From: Pedobacter yulinensis
GTDB taxonomy: Bacteria > Bacteroidota > Bacteroidia > Sphingobacteriales > Sphingobacteriaceae
Assembly (NCBI RefSeq): GCF_003029735.1
Contig: NZ_KZ686269.1
Coordinates: 992,001-1,056,000 of the forward strand
DNA: 64,000 nt
Reading direction: 5' to 3'
Each line of letters opens with the position of its first letter. Position 1 is the first letter of the stretch. The position numbers and the translations under genes are program-made. Shown piece after piece: positions 52,779 to 62,242 of the stretch. The notes below the pieces were generated by a model, which saw only the letters and a program-made list of their open reading frames with translations, was not told the origin of the DNA and did not search any database.

Positions 52779-53438
52779 CTAAGCCATATCCATGGCCGGT
52801 ACATGGTCGGGAACAACAAGCCTGCCCTTGGTTGCATCCCTTATATAATCGACCGATACATCAGGCGCGCGCTCCAGCAGATAAAATCCACCCTCTGGCA
52901 GCACATCGAGGACGGCCAGTTCTGTAACGATCTTTTTGATACATTTTACGCCTGTTAACGGCAGCGTACATGCCGGAAGCAATTTGCTTTCGCCCGCTTT
53001 GTTGACATGTTGCATGGCCACAATGATGTTTTTTGCAGAAGCGACCAGGTCCATTGCCCCTCCCATGCCTTTGACCATCTTACCCGGAATTTTCCAATTT
53101 GCGATATCACCGTTCTCGGAAACTTCCATTGCGCCCAGGATGGTCAGGTCAACTTTTTGTGCGCGAATCATACCGAAACTCATAGCCGAATCGAATACAG
53201 AGCTTCCCGGTAAGGTCGTAATGGTTTGTTTACCTGCATTGATTAGGTCGGGATCTTCTTCACCTTCGAAAGGAAATGGCCCCATGCCAAGCAAGCCGTT
53301 CTCTGACTGCAGAACGACCTGGATGTTTTCGGGAATATAGTTGGCAACCAGGGTGGGAATACCAATGCCGAGGTTTACGTAATACCCGTTCTTGATCTCT
53401 TTCGCAATGCGACGGGCAATCTGTTCTTTGCTTAACAT
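52779..53438 (-). CDS. scoB: 3-oxoacid CoA-transferase subunit B
   Basis: The 219-residue protein has the CoA-transferase I beta signature with the catalytic Glu46 in LQSENGLLGMGP and the NLGIGIPTLVANY start. With the A subunit it moves CoA from succinyl-CoA to acetoacetate or a similar acid. It follows the A subunit by 9 bp on the minus strand. The thiolase at 34080 would use its product. Confidence 0.93.
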   Translation of the reverse strand: MLSKEQIARRIAKEIKNGYYVNLGIGIPTLVANYIPENIQVVLQSENGLLGMGPFPFEGEEDPDLINAGKQTITTLPGSSVFDSAMSFGMIRAQKVDLTILGAMEVSENGDIANWKIPGKMVKGMGGAMDLVASAKNIIVAMQHVNKAGESKLLPACTLPLTGVKCIKKIVTELAVLDVLPEGGFYLLERAPDVSVDYIRDATKGRLVVPDHVPAMDMA

Positions 53439-53447
53439 AGTTGTGTT

Positions 53448-54170
53448 TTACGAAGCAGACGCTTCATTCGATTCACTTTTTCGTACGGTTCGCTGTTCAA
53501 TTCTTTTTTCATACCCTGAGCCTTTAAAGATGCGGTGAACATAAATGCCCGGGGTGTGAATGTGATCAGGATCGAGTTCTCCGGGCTCAACGAGCTCTTC
53601 TACTTCGGCGATCGTAATTTTACCGGCCATGGCCATCACAGGGTTAAAATTCCGGCTCGTTGCCCGGTAAACCAGGTTGCCGGCTGTGTCGCCCTTCCAT
53701 GCCTTAACAATCGCAAAATCAGCTTCAAAAGCCATTTCCATGAGGTAGTCTTTGCCATTGAACTGCCGGATCTCTTTGCCTTCGGCTATTTCTGTACCGA
53801 TGCCGGCCGGCGTAAAAATTGCCGGCATGCCATATCCCGCCGCCATACATCGGGTAGCGAGCGTTCCCTGAGGGATAAGCTCGACCTCAAGTTCGCCGCT
53901 AAGCAGTTGCCGCTCGAATTCGGCATTCTCGCCAACATAAGACGCAATCATTTTTTTCACCTGTCTTTTGTGCAGCATCAGCCCGATGCCAAAATCATCG
54001 ACCCCGGCGTTGTTCGAGATACAAGTTAGATTCGTGACGTTACGTGCAACCAGGGCGGCAATGCAGTTCTCTGGAATGCCGCAGAGTCCGAAGCCTCCCA
54101 GCATAAGTGTGGCCCCGTCGGGAATGTCGGCAATCGCCTCTTGGGCAGAGGAGACAACTTTGTAGATCAT
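53448..54170 (-). CDS. scoA: 3-oxoacid CoA-transferase subunit A
   Basis: The 240-residue protein has the alpha-subunit motif GGFGLCGIPENCIAAL (about 26-41) and NAGVDDFGIGLML. It pairs with subunit B (encoded 9 bp downstream) to form the active enzyme in the cytoplasm. The C-terminus has a Lys/Arg/Ser-rich tail. It is divergent from a small Cys/Lys-rich gene. Confidence 0.93.
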   Translation of the reverse strand: MIYKVVSSAQEAIADIPDGATLMLGGFGLCGIPENCIAALVARNVTNLTCISNNAGVDDFGIGLMLHKRQVKKMIASYVGENAEFERQLLSGELEVELIPQGTLATRCMAAGYGMPAIFTPAGIGTEIAEGKEIRQFNGKDYLMEMAFEADFAIVKAWKGDTAGNLVYRATSRNFNPVMAMAGKITIAEVEELVEPGELDPDHIHTPGIYVHRIFKGSGYEKRIEQRTVRKSESNEASAS

Positions 54171-54273
54171 ATATTTGGTTTTTGCTAAATTAAGGAAAGC
54201 GGCCGAGACCTGTGCTCAACTTTACAGAAATTCTAATTTTGAATTGATCTTAATAAAACCTAGTTTTGTGGAG

Positions 54274-54447
54274 ATGATTTTTGAGCGTGATGACAGCCAG
54301 GGGTTTACCGACCTCATTCCTACCGACCCGGAACTGATGAAAGGAATCGGCACTTTGTTTTGCTGCAGTGCGGAATTTAAAAAATGCTGTAAAAAATACA
54401 AGAAGGGTAACCGCTGCAAAAAATGCCCGGGCAACAAAAAGAAATAA
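54274..54447 (+). CDS. Small Cys/Lys-rich protein of unknown function
   Basis: The 57-residue frame has a short acidic N-terminal part (FERDDSQGFTDLIPTDPE) and a C-terminal part with six cysteines and many lysines (LFCCSAEFKKCCKKYKKGNRCKKCPGNKKK). An ATG at 54274 is preferred, but the frame is open 33 codons further. The Cys pattern (CC, CC, C, C) may bind metal. It lies between divergent scoA and the convergent sugar dehydrogenase gene. I do not recognise the family. Confidence 0.6.
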   Translation: MIFERDDSQGFTDLIPTDPELMKGIGTLFCCSAEFKKCCKKYKKGNRCKKCPGNKKK

Positions 54448-54458
54448 GAAGCCTTTCG

Positions 54459-55541
54459 CTATTTATACACTTCAATAATTTTATCGTTCGTACCCTCGTC
54501 TGTTGCCAAATAGATCTTACCATCAGCCACAGGCAATACGGCCCGTAAACGGCCAAAGGTGTTCACAAAATAATCCTGCTGACTTTCTACCTTCGAGCCA
54601 TCGGCGCTTAATTTGAGCTGAACCAGCTTTTTGTTTTTCAGCACTGCCAGCAGCAGAGAATTGCGCCACTGCGGAATGTAATCGTTGTTATAATAGCTAA
54701 GGCCTGCCGGGGCGATTGTGGGTGTCCAGGCGACGAGCGGCTCTGCAACATTTTTCTCGGCACAGAAAGATTTTTCAGCGTTTTCATTACAATAGCCCAG
54801 TACATTCGGCCAACCATAATTCCGGTTCTTCTCGATCAGGTTGATCTCATCATCACTGCCAGGCCCGTGCTCTGAGACATAGAGGCGGTTTCCTACCTGC
54901 ACCAGTCCCTGCGCGTTACGATGTCCAAAACTCCAGACCGCACTACCTGCCGAGGGGTTGTCTGCGGGAATGCTGCCATCCAGGTTTAGCCGGAGCAACT
55001 TCCCCGATAACGAGCCCATATTCTGCGCACTAGCAGCCACATTCGCATCGCCTGTGGTCACAAGTAATTTGCGGTCTGTCGTGATCAGCAGCCTGGAACC
55101 ATTATGTATCGAGGCCGCAGGAATCCCGTCAAGCAAAATGACAGGGCTGCCAAGCGTATTGTTTGAAAAGGTAAAACGCACCACCTTTTGCCGGTAGGGG
55201 CTGCCATAATTGTAAGAAACATATACATACGGGTTGTTGCTGAAATCTGGATGGAGTGCCATACCCAGTAAACCGCCTTCGCCCTGTGCAGACACGTCAG
55301 GAATGCGGTACAGGGTACTGACAGCGCCGTTGCCAATATTCAGGCGCGCTATACGACCTCCTCTTTCTGTAAACCAGATTTGCCCGTCAGGTCCCATGGC
55401 CATTTCCCAGGGTTCGGTAAGCCCCGATGCGACTACGCGGGTTTTGATTTCGGCATCGGGCAAATCAGCACCCCCGCCAGGATTCTTTTTACATGTGGTG
55501 AAAAAAAGCAGGACGATAAAAGCCAGTTTGATGAGTCTCAT
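54459..55541 (-). CDS. PQQ-dependent sugar dehydrogenase-like lipoprotein (GSDH family)
   Basis: The 360-residue precursor has a lipobox (LLFFTTC) and the six-bladed beta-propeller of the glucose/sorbosone dehydrogenase family: VVASGLTEPWEMAMGPDG, GGLLGMALHPDFSNNPYVYV, SFGHRNAQGLVQVGNRLYVSEHGPGSDDEINLI. These use PQQ and oxidise aldoses, probably at the outer membrane or periplasm. Whether this strain makes PQQ is not visible. It stands alone. Confidence 0.88.
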   Translation of the reverse strand: MRLIKLAFIVLLFFTTCKKNPGGGADLPDAEIKTRVVASGLTEPWEMAMGPDGQIWFTERGGRIARLNIGNGAVSTLYRIPDVSAQGEGGLLGMALHPDFSNNPYVYVSYNYGSPYRQKVVRFTFSNNTLGSPVILLDGIPAASIHNGSRLLITTDRKLLVTTGDANVAASAQNMGSLSGKLLRLNLDGSIPADNPSAGSAVWSFGHRNAQGLVQVGNRLYVSEHGPGSDDEINLIEKNRNYGWPNVLGYCNENAEKSFCAEKNVAEPLVAWTPTIAPAGLSYYNNDYIPQWRNSLLLAVLKNKKLVQLKLSADGSKVESQQDYFVNTFGRLRAVLPVADGKIYLATDEGTNDKIIEVYK

Positions 55542-55608
55542 TGGGGCAGGAATTAATCCTTAAATAACAATGTCCACCTCAATTGGTTTTAGCTTTTGCA
55601 GGCTTTCA

Positions 55609-57978
55609 TTACGCGAGGTAAACGTAGGTTATTCCATCTCCACCCCGGTCAGCGTGCTCATCTTCCATGCGACTTACCTGACTATATTTTTTCAGGTAAT
55701 CGCGAATCAGTTTGCGGAGAATACCGTCTCCCCGCCCATGTATCAGTTTAATGGACGGGAAGCCCATCATGATCGCCTTGTCCAGGTATTTTTCAACTTC
55801 ATGTAAAGCCTCCTCGCCGCGCATGCCGCGCAGGTCCAGTTCCGGACTGAAAGAAGCAACAACCTCGGTCATCTTGGCGCCGAATGACCCCGTCCTCACC
55901 TCTTTCTTCAACTGCTTATGACTGATCTTTTGCACACGGCTGCGTTTTACAACCGACCGAAGATCGCCAATGGCCAGTACCAGGTTATCCCGGTTAATCT
56001 CGAGTACCTGCCCCGTGGTATCGCTGTCTGTCAGTTTGACCCAGTCGTTCACCGCTATGGCACCAGAGGCCGGCTCGGCCTGTTTCACCGGCTCTTCAGC
56101 GACCTGGTGTTTGGCCAGCTCCTGCTGAAGGCTCTGGCGCAGCGAACGGGTTACGTCTTTTTCGGCCTGTTTCTCGCGAATTTCGGAGATGGTGTTCTCG
56201 ACCAATTTATTGGCATTCCTGATAATATTCTGCGCTTCCGCCTTGGCTTCCCGCAACAGGACTTTCCGGTTTTCTTCCAGGAAGAGCTTCAATTTCTCGT
56301 TCTCTGCCACGAGGTTCTTTGCTTTGTTTTGTTGGTTGGCCAGCGCAACGCGCGACTCATGAATGGTCTTCTTTTCGCGTTCCAGGTCAACGAGCAGGCT
56401 GTCCAGGCGATTCTGGTTGCTCCCCGTTTTTTCTCTCGCCAGTTCAATTACCTCGCGCGGAAGGCCGATATTCTGAGCGATCTCGAATGCATAAGAACTG
56501 CCGGGCTTGCCCATTTCCAGTACATACAAAGGCCGCATGTTGCGGTTGTCGAACAGCATGGATGCATTTTCAAGTCCTTCGGTATTGCCTGCAAACAACT
56601 TCAGGTTTGAATAGTGGGTAGTAATCACGCCCCTTGCTTTCTTATTGTTGATAACCTGCAACACGGCTTCGGCCATTGGGCCTCCAAACTGCGGGTCTGT
56701 TCCTGTTCCAAATTCATCGATCATGACCAGTGTTTTGGGCGTGGCATGCTCTACAAAATATCGCATCTTGGTCAGGTGGGCGCTGTAGGTACTCAGGTCG
56801 CTTTCGATCGACTGGTCATCGCCAATATCGGCAAAGATCTGGTCAAAAATGCCAACTTCGCTTTGCTCGTCTACTGGGATCAGCAAACCCGACTGCAGCA
56901 TCATCTGCAGGAGTCCGATCGTTTTCATGCAGACCGATTTGCCTCCGGCATTAGGCCCTGAAACCAGCACAATGCGGGTGTGCTGGTCAATGTGTACGTT
57001 GAGCGGTACGACCTGCTTGCCTTCTTCCCGAAAAGACAGGAATAACAAGGGGTGACGGGCGTTGACAAGGCGCATTCTGGCTTCCTTAACAAGCACGGGC
57101 ATACCGGCCTCAATCTGCATGGCAAAAAGCGACTTGGCACGTACAAAGTCAAATTTGGTTAGGAAGCCATGGTAACTAAGCAGCAAGGCGCTATAGGGCC
57201 TGACGGCATTGGTCAGCGCGATCAGGATGCGTATGATCTCGCGCCGGCGATCAAATTCAAGATCGCGCAGCTTGTTGTTCAATGTGAAAACTTCTTCGGG
57301 CTCCATATACACGGTTTGTCCGGAAGCCGATTCGTCATGGATAAAGCCTTTCAGCTTTCGTTTATGTTCAGCCAGCAGGGGAATACACATGCGTCCGTCG
57401 CGAATGGTCAGGCTGCCGTCGGCCACCCAGTTGCTGGCCGTTGCCTGGCGGTAAATGGCATCCATTCTTTTGCGAACATCCTGCTCGCCCTTGCTGATCG
57501 CCGCGGTAATTTCCTGCAGCTCGCGCGATGCATTCGGTTTGATCCGGCCCTTTGCGTCCAGCACTTTTTCGATCTCGCGCAGCAGGTTTTTCTCAATGGG
57601 CAAATGCTCGAACAAGGCCTCCAGGTTCGGGTAAACTCCTTTGCGGTCGTCAAAAAACCGGAGCACCGAAAACACGGTCTGCAGGGAAATATACAAGTTG
57701 AACCATTCCTCTTCAAGCAGGAACGTTCCCTCGACCTTTATCTTATCGATCAGTGCCTTAATGTCAAAGAAGGCGTTGATCTGCAAGGGTTCGCCATTCT
57801 CCAGGATGCTCTTGAATTCATGTGTCTGGCGTAAAAATTTGTTGATCTGGTCATATCGCGTCATGACCTGCATTTTCGCGACCAGTTCCTGGCCCATCGG
57901 GCTCAGGCAGTTTTTGGAAACCAGTTGCCGGATTTCTGTGAAACCGAGTCTTTCCTGGCAATTATCGGGATATAACAT
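55609..57978 (-). CDS. mutS2: MutS2 family ATPase/endonuclease (Smr domain)
   Basis: The 789-residue protein has Walker A GPNAGGKS (341-348), Walker B MIDEFGTGTD (about 420), a coiled-coil middle (EKLKLFLEENRKVLLREAKAEAQ), and a C-terminal Smr domain with LDLRGMRGEEAL and HGRGDGILRKLI (about 710-770). MutS2 resolves branched DNA or collided ribosomes, depending on species. The start overlaps the DUF4296 gene end by 17 nt. Confidence 0.94.
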   Translation of the reverse strand: MLYPDNCQERLGFTEIRQLVSKNCLSPMGQELVAKMQVMTRYDQINKFLRQTHEFKSILENGEPLQINAFFDIKALIDKIKVEGTFLLEEEWFNLYISLQTVFSVLRFFDDRKGVYPNLEALFEHLPIEKNLLREIEKVLDAKGRIKPNASRELQEITAAISKGEQDVRKRMDAIYRQATASNWVADGSLTIRDGRMCIPLLAEHKRKLKGFIHDESASGQTVYMEPEEVFTLNNKLRDLEFDRRREIIRILIALTNAVRPYSALLLSYHGFLTKFDFVRAKSLFAMQIEAGMPVLVKEARMRLVNARHPLLFLSFREEGKQVVPLNVHIDQHTRIVLVSGPNAGGKSVCMKTIGLLQMMLQSGLLIPVDEQSEVGIFDQIFADIGDDQSIESDLSTYSAHLTKMRYFVEHATPKTLVMIDEFGTGTDPQFGGPMAEAVLQVINNKKARGVITTHYSNLKLFAGNTEGLENASMLFDNRNMRPLYVLEMGKPGSSYAFEIAQNIGLPREVIELAREKTGSNQNRLDSLLVDLEREKKTIHESRVALANQQNKAKNLVAENEKLKLFLEENRKVLLREAKAEAQNIIRNANKLVENTISEIREKQAEKDVTRSLRQSLQQELAKHQVAEEPVKQAEPASGAIAVNDWVKLTDSDTTGQVLEINRDNLVLAIGDLRSVVKRSRVQKISHKQLKKEVRTGSFGAKMTEVVASFSPELDLRGMRGEEALHEVEKYLDKAIMMGFPSIKLIHGRGDGILRKLIRDYLKKYSQVSRMEDEHADRGGDGITYVYLA

Positions 57979-58480
57979 TTTTGCGTATACGTTTTTTGCT
58001 GTGCTTCAGGGAGTCGGCCCGGACCTTCTTCAATGAATCAGTCTTTTTGACCTGAAGCACTTTTTTCAGCGAGTCTGCTTTTTTCACAGAATCGCGCTTG
58101 GTGGTGGCGCTGGCTTTTTTCGTGGCCTGCACCAGGGAAAGGGAATCAACTTTAGATTGTTTTGCCTGCAGTTTTTTCAACCGCCTGGTCACTTTAACGT
58201 AAATCTCGTTGAACACCTCAGGATTGGTATAATAATAATCCAGGCTGCGGTTGTATCCGGCAGAATCTGTTCCAAACTTTTCATAGATACCTTTGTAGTA
58301 GGCAGCCCCGGTCTGTTTAACAGAGTCCTGTCGCGGCATCGCGGTTAAATAGCCGTCTACCAGGTGAATGTCGACCAGGATATCTTCCATTTGCCGGGGC
58401 TGAATGACATCTTCCGGAATACCCGGTTTGCAGCCAAAGGGCAGGACAGCCAGCCAGCACCCTAAAATTAATTTTCTCAT
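57962..58480 (-). CDS. DUF4296 lipoprotein with Lys/Ser repeat tail
   Basis: The 172-residue precursor has a lipobox-like signal (VLPFGCKPG) and the DUF4296 core (PRQMEDILVDIHLVDGYLTAM, NRSLDYYYTNPEVFNEIYVKV). The last 55 residues are a basic repeat of the type K-x-DSLKKV (KADSLKKV, KTDSLKKV, RADSLKH). It is upstream of mutS2 (17-nt overlap) and divergent from yggS. Function unknown. The family is typical of Bacteroidota. Confidence 0.85.
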   Translation of the reverse strand: MRKLILGCWLAVLPFGCKPGIPEDVIQPRQMEDILVDIHLVDGYLTAMPRQDSVKQTGAAYYKGIYEKFGTDSAGYNRSLDYYYTNPEVFNEIYVKVTRRLKKLQAKQSKVDSLSLVQATKKASATTKRDSVKKADSLKKVLQVKKTDSLKKVRADSLKHSKKRIRKNVISR

Positions 58481-58542
58481 TGTGCGTTAAAACCTCTTAA
58501 TTATCTGGCGAGGTTTTTAATTTTACCCAAAAATACCAATAA

Positions 58543-59250
58543 ATGAGCATTGCAGATAATTTGTTAAAATATAAAAACGAGCTTTCGGCAATCGACGTGC
58601 AATTGGTTGCGGTTTCCAAGACGCAGCCCGTTGGACTGATCGAAGAGGCGTATGCTGCCGGTCAGCGTATTTTTGGCGAAAACCTTGTACAGGAGATGGC
58701 CGACAAATATGAACAGCTGCCCAAAGATATTGAATGGCACCTGATCGGCCATCTGCAAACCAATAAAGTCAAGTACATAGCGCCTTTCGTGAAACTGATT
58801 CATGCAGTAGACAGCCTCAGGCTGCTGACAGAGATCAATAAACAGGCACTGAAACACAACCGTGTTATCGACTGTCTGCTGCAAATCTATATTGCCGATG
58901 AAGAAACGAAATTCGGTCTTGGTTTTGACGAGGCCATCGACCTGCTGCGCTCTGAAACATTTGCTTCCCTGGCCAATGTACGTATCGCCGGTGTCATGGG
59001 CATTGCCACGAATACGAAAAACCCTAAACAGATCAAAGCCGAATTTTATGAACTGAGAACGTTTTTCAAAGGACTCAAAGAAAGTTTTTTCAGAGATGCT
59101 GATTATTTCCGCGAGATTTCAATGGGCATGTCAGATGATTACAAGATAGCCATTGAAGAAGGCAGTACCATGGTACGCATCGGCAGCAGCATCTTTGGCA
59201 AGCGTAACATCAAACCCCGCCAGGAGGGCGTAAATCAGGAAAACAAATGA
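58543..59250 (+). CDS. yggS: YggS-family PLP homeostasis protein
   Basis: The 235-residue PLP-binding protein has the cofactor lysine in LVAVSKTQP (Lys26), FGENLVQEM, WHLIGHLQTNKVKYI and SMGMSDDYKIAIEEGSTMVRIGSSIFG. It binds and buffers PLP rather than acting as an enzyme. It overlaps the next gene by 4 nt and heads a + strand run yggS-GNAT-aspartate kinase-methyltransferase. Confidence 0.94.
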   Translation: MSIADNLLKYKNELSAIDVQLVAVSKTQPVGLIEEAYAAGQRIFGENLVQEMADKYEQLPKDIEWHLIGHLQTNKVKYIAPFVKLIHAVDSLRLLTEINKQALKHNRVIDCLLQIYIADEETKFGLGFDEAIDLLRSETFASLANVRIAGVMGIATNTKNPKQIKAEFYELRTFFKGLKESFFRDADYFREISMGMSDDYKIAIEEGSTMVRIGSSIFGKRNIKPRQEGVNQENK

Positions 59251-59729
59251 GTGAGATCAAAATACGTAAAGCGCTTCGCAGCGATTGTGCGCGAATGATG
59301 GAACTGATCAACGAACTGGCCGTTTATGAGCGGGCACCAGAGGAAGTTACCGTAACGATGGACGAATTCATTGATGCTGGTTTCGGCGAGCGCCCGGTAT
59401 GGGAGGCCTTCCTCGCCGAAGCGGATGATACTGTTATTGGCCTGGCCATTTTCTACACCCGTTATTCTACCTGGAAAGGGCGCCGGTTATACCTCGAAGA
59501 TTTTTTAGTTACCGATCAATGCCGGGGAAAAGGCGTAGGCAAGTTGCTTTTTGAACGCGTGATGCAGGAAGCGCGAGACCGGAATTACCATGGAATGACC
59601 TGGCAGGTGTTGGACTGGAACGAACCGGCCCTGAATTTTTACCGGAAATATGCAGCACGGGTAGAACCCGGCTGGCTTAACGCCTCTTTTGACAGCGCTT
59701 ACATCCGCAGTTTTCCTTTTGAGGATTAA
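59247..59729 (+). CDS. GNAT-family acetyltransferase (SAT/diamine-like)
   Basis: The 160-residue protein has a GNAT layout: IKIRKALRSDCARMMELINELAVYERAPEEV, a beta region (VIGLAIFYTRYSTWKGRRLYLEDFLV) and the acetyl-CoA loop TDQCRGKGVGKLLFERVMQEA. The WKGR and YLEDFLV segments are typical of the spermidine/thialysine acetyltransferase group. The substrate is probably a small amine, unproven. It overlaps yggS by 4 nt. Confidence 0.9.
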   Translation: MSEIKIRKALRSDCARMMELINELAVYERAPEEVTVTMDEFIDAGFGERPVWEAFLAEADDTVIGLAIFYTRYSTWKGRRLYLEDFLVTDQCRGKGVGKLLFERVMQEARDRNYHGMTWQVLDWNEPALNFYRKYAARVEPGWLNASFDSAYIRSFPFED

Positions 59730-59798
59730 CCGTATTTTCAAGTTGCGGCCGGTCTTTGCCGCTTGGGACAGATCATAGCCGCGCAACAACACACATAC

Positions 59799-61061
59799 AT
59801 GGAAGTTTACAAATTCGGTGGTGCATCGGTAAAAGATGCATCGGGAATAAAAAATGTAGTCAGTATCATCAGCAGCGCAAAAAAAGACGAGCTGCTCGTG
59901 GTCGTATCTGCGCTTCATGGCGTAACAGACCGGTTAGAGAAACTTGCTTATGCTTATCTTTCCGGCGACAGCCACACGAACGCTTTGTTTGAGGAGATTA
60001 AACAAATTCATTTTGATGTGCTGACAGAGCTGTTTCCTGATCCGGGGCATTCCATTTTTGATGAAATCTCGAATACCTTTGTAGAAATTGACTGGTTGCT
60101 GGAAGAAGAGGCGCAAGACGATCCGGACTACCTGTATGACCAGATCGTTTCGATGGGCGAAGTCGTTTCCAGCAAAATCCTGCATGCTGTCTTAAATGCA
60201 TCGGGCTGTGTGTCGGTATGGGCCGACGCGAGAAACTACATCAAAACCGACAACACTTACCGTGAAGGCAAGGTCGATTGGGCTCTGACCGAACGCGAGG
60301 CAAGTCATCTTACCCGGCTACTAAAGAATCAGGTGGCGGTTACCCAGGGTTTCATTGGCGGAACCAGCGAAAATTACACAACGACGCTTGGCCGTGAGGG
60401 CTCCGATTATTCGGCCGCTATTTTTGCTTCAGTGCTGAATGCCCGTTCGCTGACCATCTGGAAAGATGTGCCGGGGGTGCTCAATGCAGACCCGAAATGG
60501 TTCGAACACACGGAAAAAATTCCGCAGATGTCCTATCACGATGCGATCGAGCTCACCTATTACGGCGCGACGGTTATTCATCCAAAAACCATTAAACCAC
60601 TTCAAAACAAGGACATACCCCTGCTTGTAAGATCATTTATCGAGCCCGCAGGCGCGCATACCGAAATTAACAACCAGCCCAATCCCCTGCCGGTTCCATC
60701 GTTTATCTTCAAAGTGAATCAGGTGCTTATCTCTGTGTTGCCTAAAGACTATTCCTTTATCATTGAAGAAAACCTGAGCACCATTTTCGGCATTTTTCAT
60801 CAGCATAAGGTCAAGGTCAACACCATGCTCAATTCGGCACTCAGCTTTTCAGTCAGCATTGACCACGATACACGTAAGCTGGATGCTTTGCTGGAAAGCC
60901 TGCAGAAAGACTTCAGGGTGAAGTACAACACGAATATGGAGCTGGTCACCATTCGTTATTACAACCAGGAGACAATAGACCGGGTAACCGAGAACAAGGA
61001 TATTATCCTGGAAGTGAAAAGCCGGCATACCTGCCAGATGGTTATGAAAAACAAGTCTTGA
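59799..61061 (+). CDS. lysC: Aspartate kinase
   Basis: The 420-residue protein has the kinase signature YKFGGASVKD at the N-terminus, GREGSDYSAAIFASVLNA and WKDVPGVLNADPK in the core, and ACT-like segments after about residue 310 (VLISVLPKDYSFIIEENLSTIFG). It phosphorylates aspartate in the lysine/threonine/methionine pathway. It is monofunctional, with no homoserine dehydrogenase domain. ATG 59799 is used. A TTG-initiated frame from 59763 is possible. Confidence 0.93.
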   Translation: MEVYKFGGASVKDASGIKNVVSIISSAKKDELLVVVSALHGVTDRLEKLAYAYLSGDSHTNALFEEIKQIHFDVLTELFPDPGHSIFDEISNTFVEIDWLLEEEAQDDPDYLYDQIVSMGEVVSSKILHAVLNASGCVSVWADARNYIKTDNTYREGKVDWALTEREASHLTRLLKNQVAVTQGFIGGTSENYTTTLGREGSDYSAAIFASVLNARSLTIWKDVPGVLNADPKWFEHTEKIPQMSYHDAIELTYYGATVIHPKTIKPLQNKDIPLLVRSFIEPAGAHTEINNQPNPLPVPSFIFKVNQVLISVLPKDYSFIIEENLSTIFGIFHQHKVKVNTMLNSALSFSVSIDHDTRKLDALLESLQKDFRVKYNTNMELVTIRYYNQETIDRVTENKDIILEVKSRHTCQMVMKNKS

Positions 61062-61062
61062 T

Positions 61063-62241
61063 ATGGATCCGGCGCTGCTGCAACCCGAGGTTCAGGCCTG
61101 GCTGCATGACCACATTGACGCAGATGTGCACCGGCTGGCCTTATCGGTGAGTCCGTTCCAGGGCATCAGCCCGGCTGCCCTGTCGCTGCAGATTGCCGCA
61201 CGGAAAAACAGCCGCAAAAAACTACCAACCTGGTTTGCCACACCCGGCATTTATTTCCCGCCGCTGCTTTCTATTGAGCAGGCCTCTTCGGAGATAACGG
61301 CCGAATATAAGTCTCAACTCGTTCGCGGTGAAACTGTTGCCGATCTTACAGGCGGCTTTGGCGTAGACAGCTATTTTTTTTCACTACGGTCAAGGCAGGT
61401 GCTGCATTGCGAACTGAATCCCGGCCTGCTGAAAATGGCCAGACACAATGCCGGTCAACTGGGCACAGGAAACATCAGTTTTTTGCATGCAGACGGACTG
61501 GAATTTCTTCAATCAACGCAGGAAACCTACGGAACCATTTACCTGGATCCCGTGCGCAGGGGAACCACAGGCAAAGTGTTTCTGTTTGCTGACTGTCAGC
61601 CAAATATCCTGCCGCAGCTTGCCCTGCTTCGCTCGCGCGCAGGCCGCCTGCTGATCAAGAGCTCCCCGTTGATAGACTTGCAGGCGGGTATCCGTGAACT
61701 GGGCGGCGTGAGCGAAATACACATTGTCAGCGTACGCAATGAATGCAGGGAGCTTTTGTGGATTTTGGACACAGAAACATCGATGACACCGAAAATCGTC
61801 GCAGCCAGCCTCAATGCAACACAAAAGCAGCTCTTGGTAAAAACCGGAGCAGAAAATATGCCTGCGCAGATTGCGGCCAGGCCACTTGCATACTTGTTTG
61901 AACCCGATGCCGCGGTCATGAAATCGGGCGCTTTTAATCAGGTCGCGGTCGACTTCGGTTTGCAGAAAATAGCGCCGCAAAGTCACCTGTATACAGGAGA
62001 CCGGGCGGAGGCCGCGTTTCCTGGAAGAATTTTCCAAGTTCTGTCGGTCATGGACTGGCAGTCGTTCAAAAAACAAAAAAAACTGGCTGGAAATATAATT
62101 GCTAGAAATTTTCCCGTAAAAGCCGCCGAATTATCAAAGAAATACAACAAGGGCGCAGCAGATACAGACTTCTTGATTTTCACCACCAGCCACAGTGGCA
62201 AATCCACCGTTATACAGGCGAAGATCGTGCAATACTATTAA
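61063..62241 (+). CDS. Class I SAM-dependent methyltransferase with THUMP-like C-terminus
   Basis: The 392-residue protein has the SAM-binding DLTGGFGVDSYF (94-105) and a YLDPVRRG motif (about 164-172) in an otherwise helical frame. The C-terminal third has a THUMP-like look, and the family is common in Bacteroidota with no settled substrate. RNA methylation is a reasonable guess. Its start lies 1 bp after the aspartate kinase stop. It converges on the ClC gene with a 1-bp gap. Confidence 0.85.
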   Translation: MDPALLQPEVQAWLHDHIDADVHRLALSVSPFQGISPAALSLQIAARKNSRKKLPTWFATPGIYFPPLLSIEQASSEITAEYKSQLVRGETVADLTGGFGVDSYFFSLRSRQVLHCELNPGLLKMARHNAGQLGTGNISFLHADGLEFLQSTQETYGTIYLDPVRRGTTGKVFLFADCQPNILPQLALLRSRAGRLLIKSSPLIDLQAGIRELGGVSEIHIVSVRNECRELLWILDTETSMTPKIVAASLNATQKQLLVKTGAENMPAQIAARPLAYLFEPDAAVMKSGAFNQVAVDFGLQKIAPQSHLYTGDRAEAAFPGRIFQVLSVMDWQSFKKQKKLAGNIIARNFPVKAAELSKKYNKGAADTDFLIFTTSHSGKSTVIQAKIVQYY

Positions 62242-62242
62242 T

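Noticed and set aside
54170..54177. TATATTTG on the plus strand upstream of the Cys/Lys-rich gene
   Set aside because: The -7 match is perfect, but no TTG lies at the right distance, so it is not listed as a promoter.
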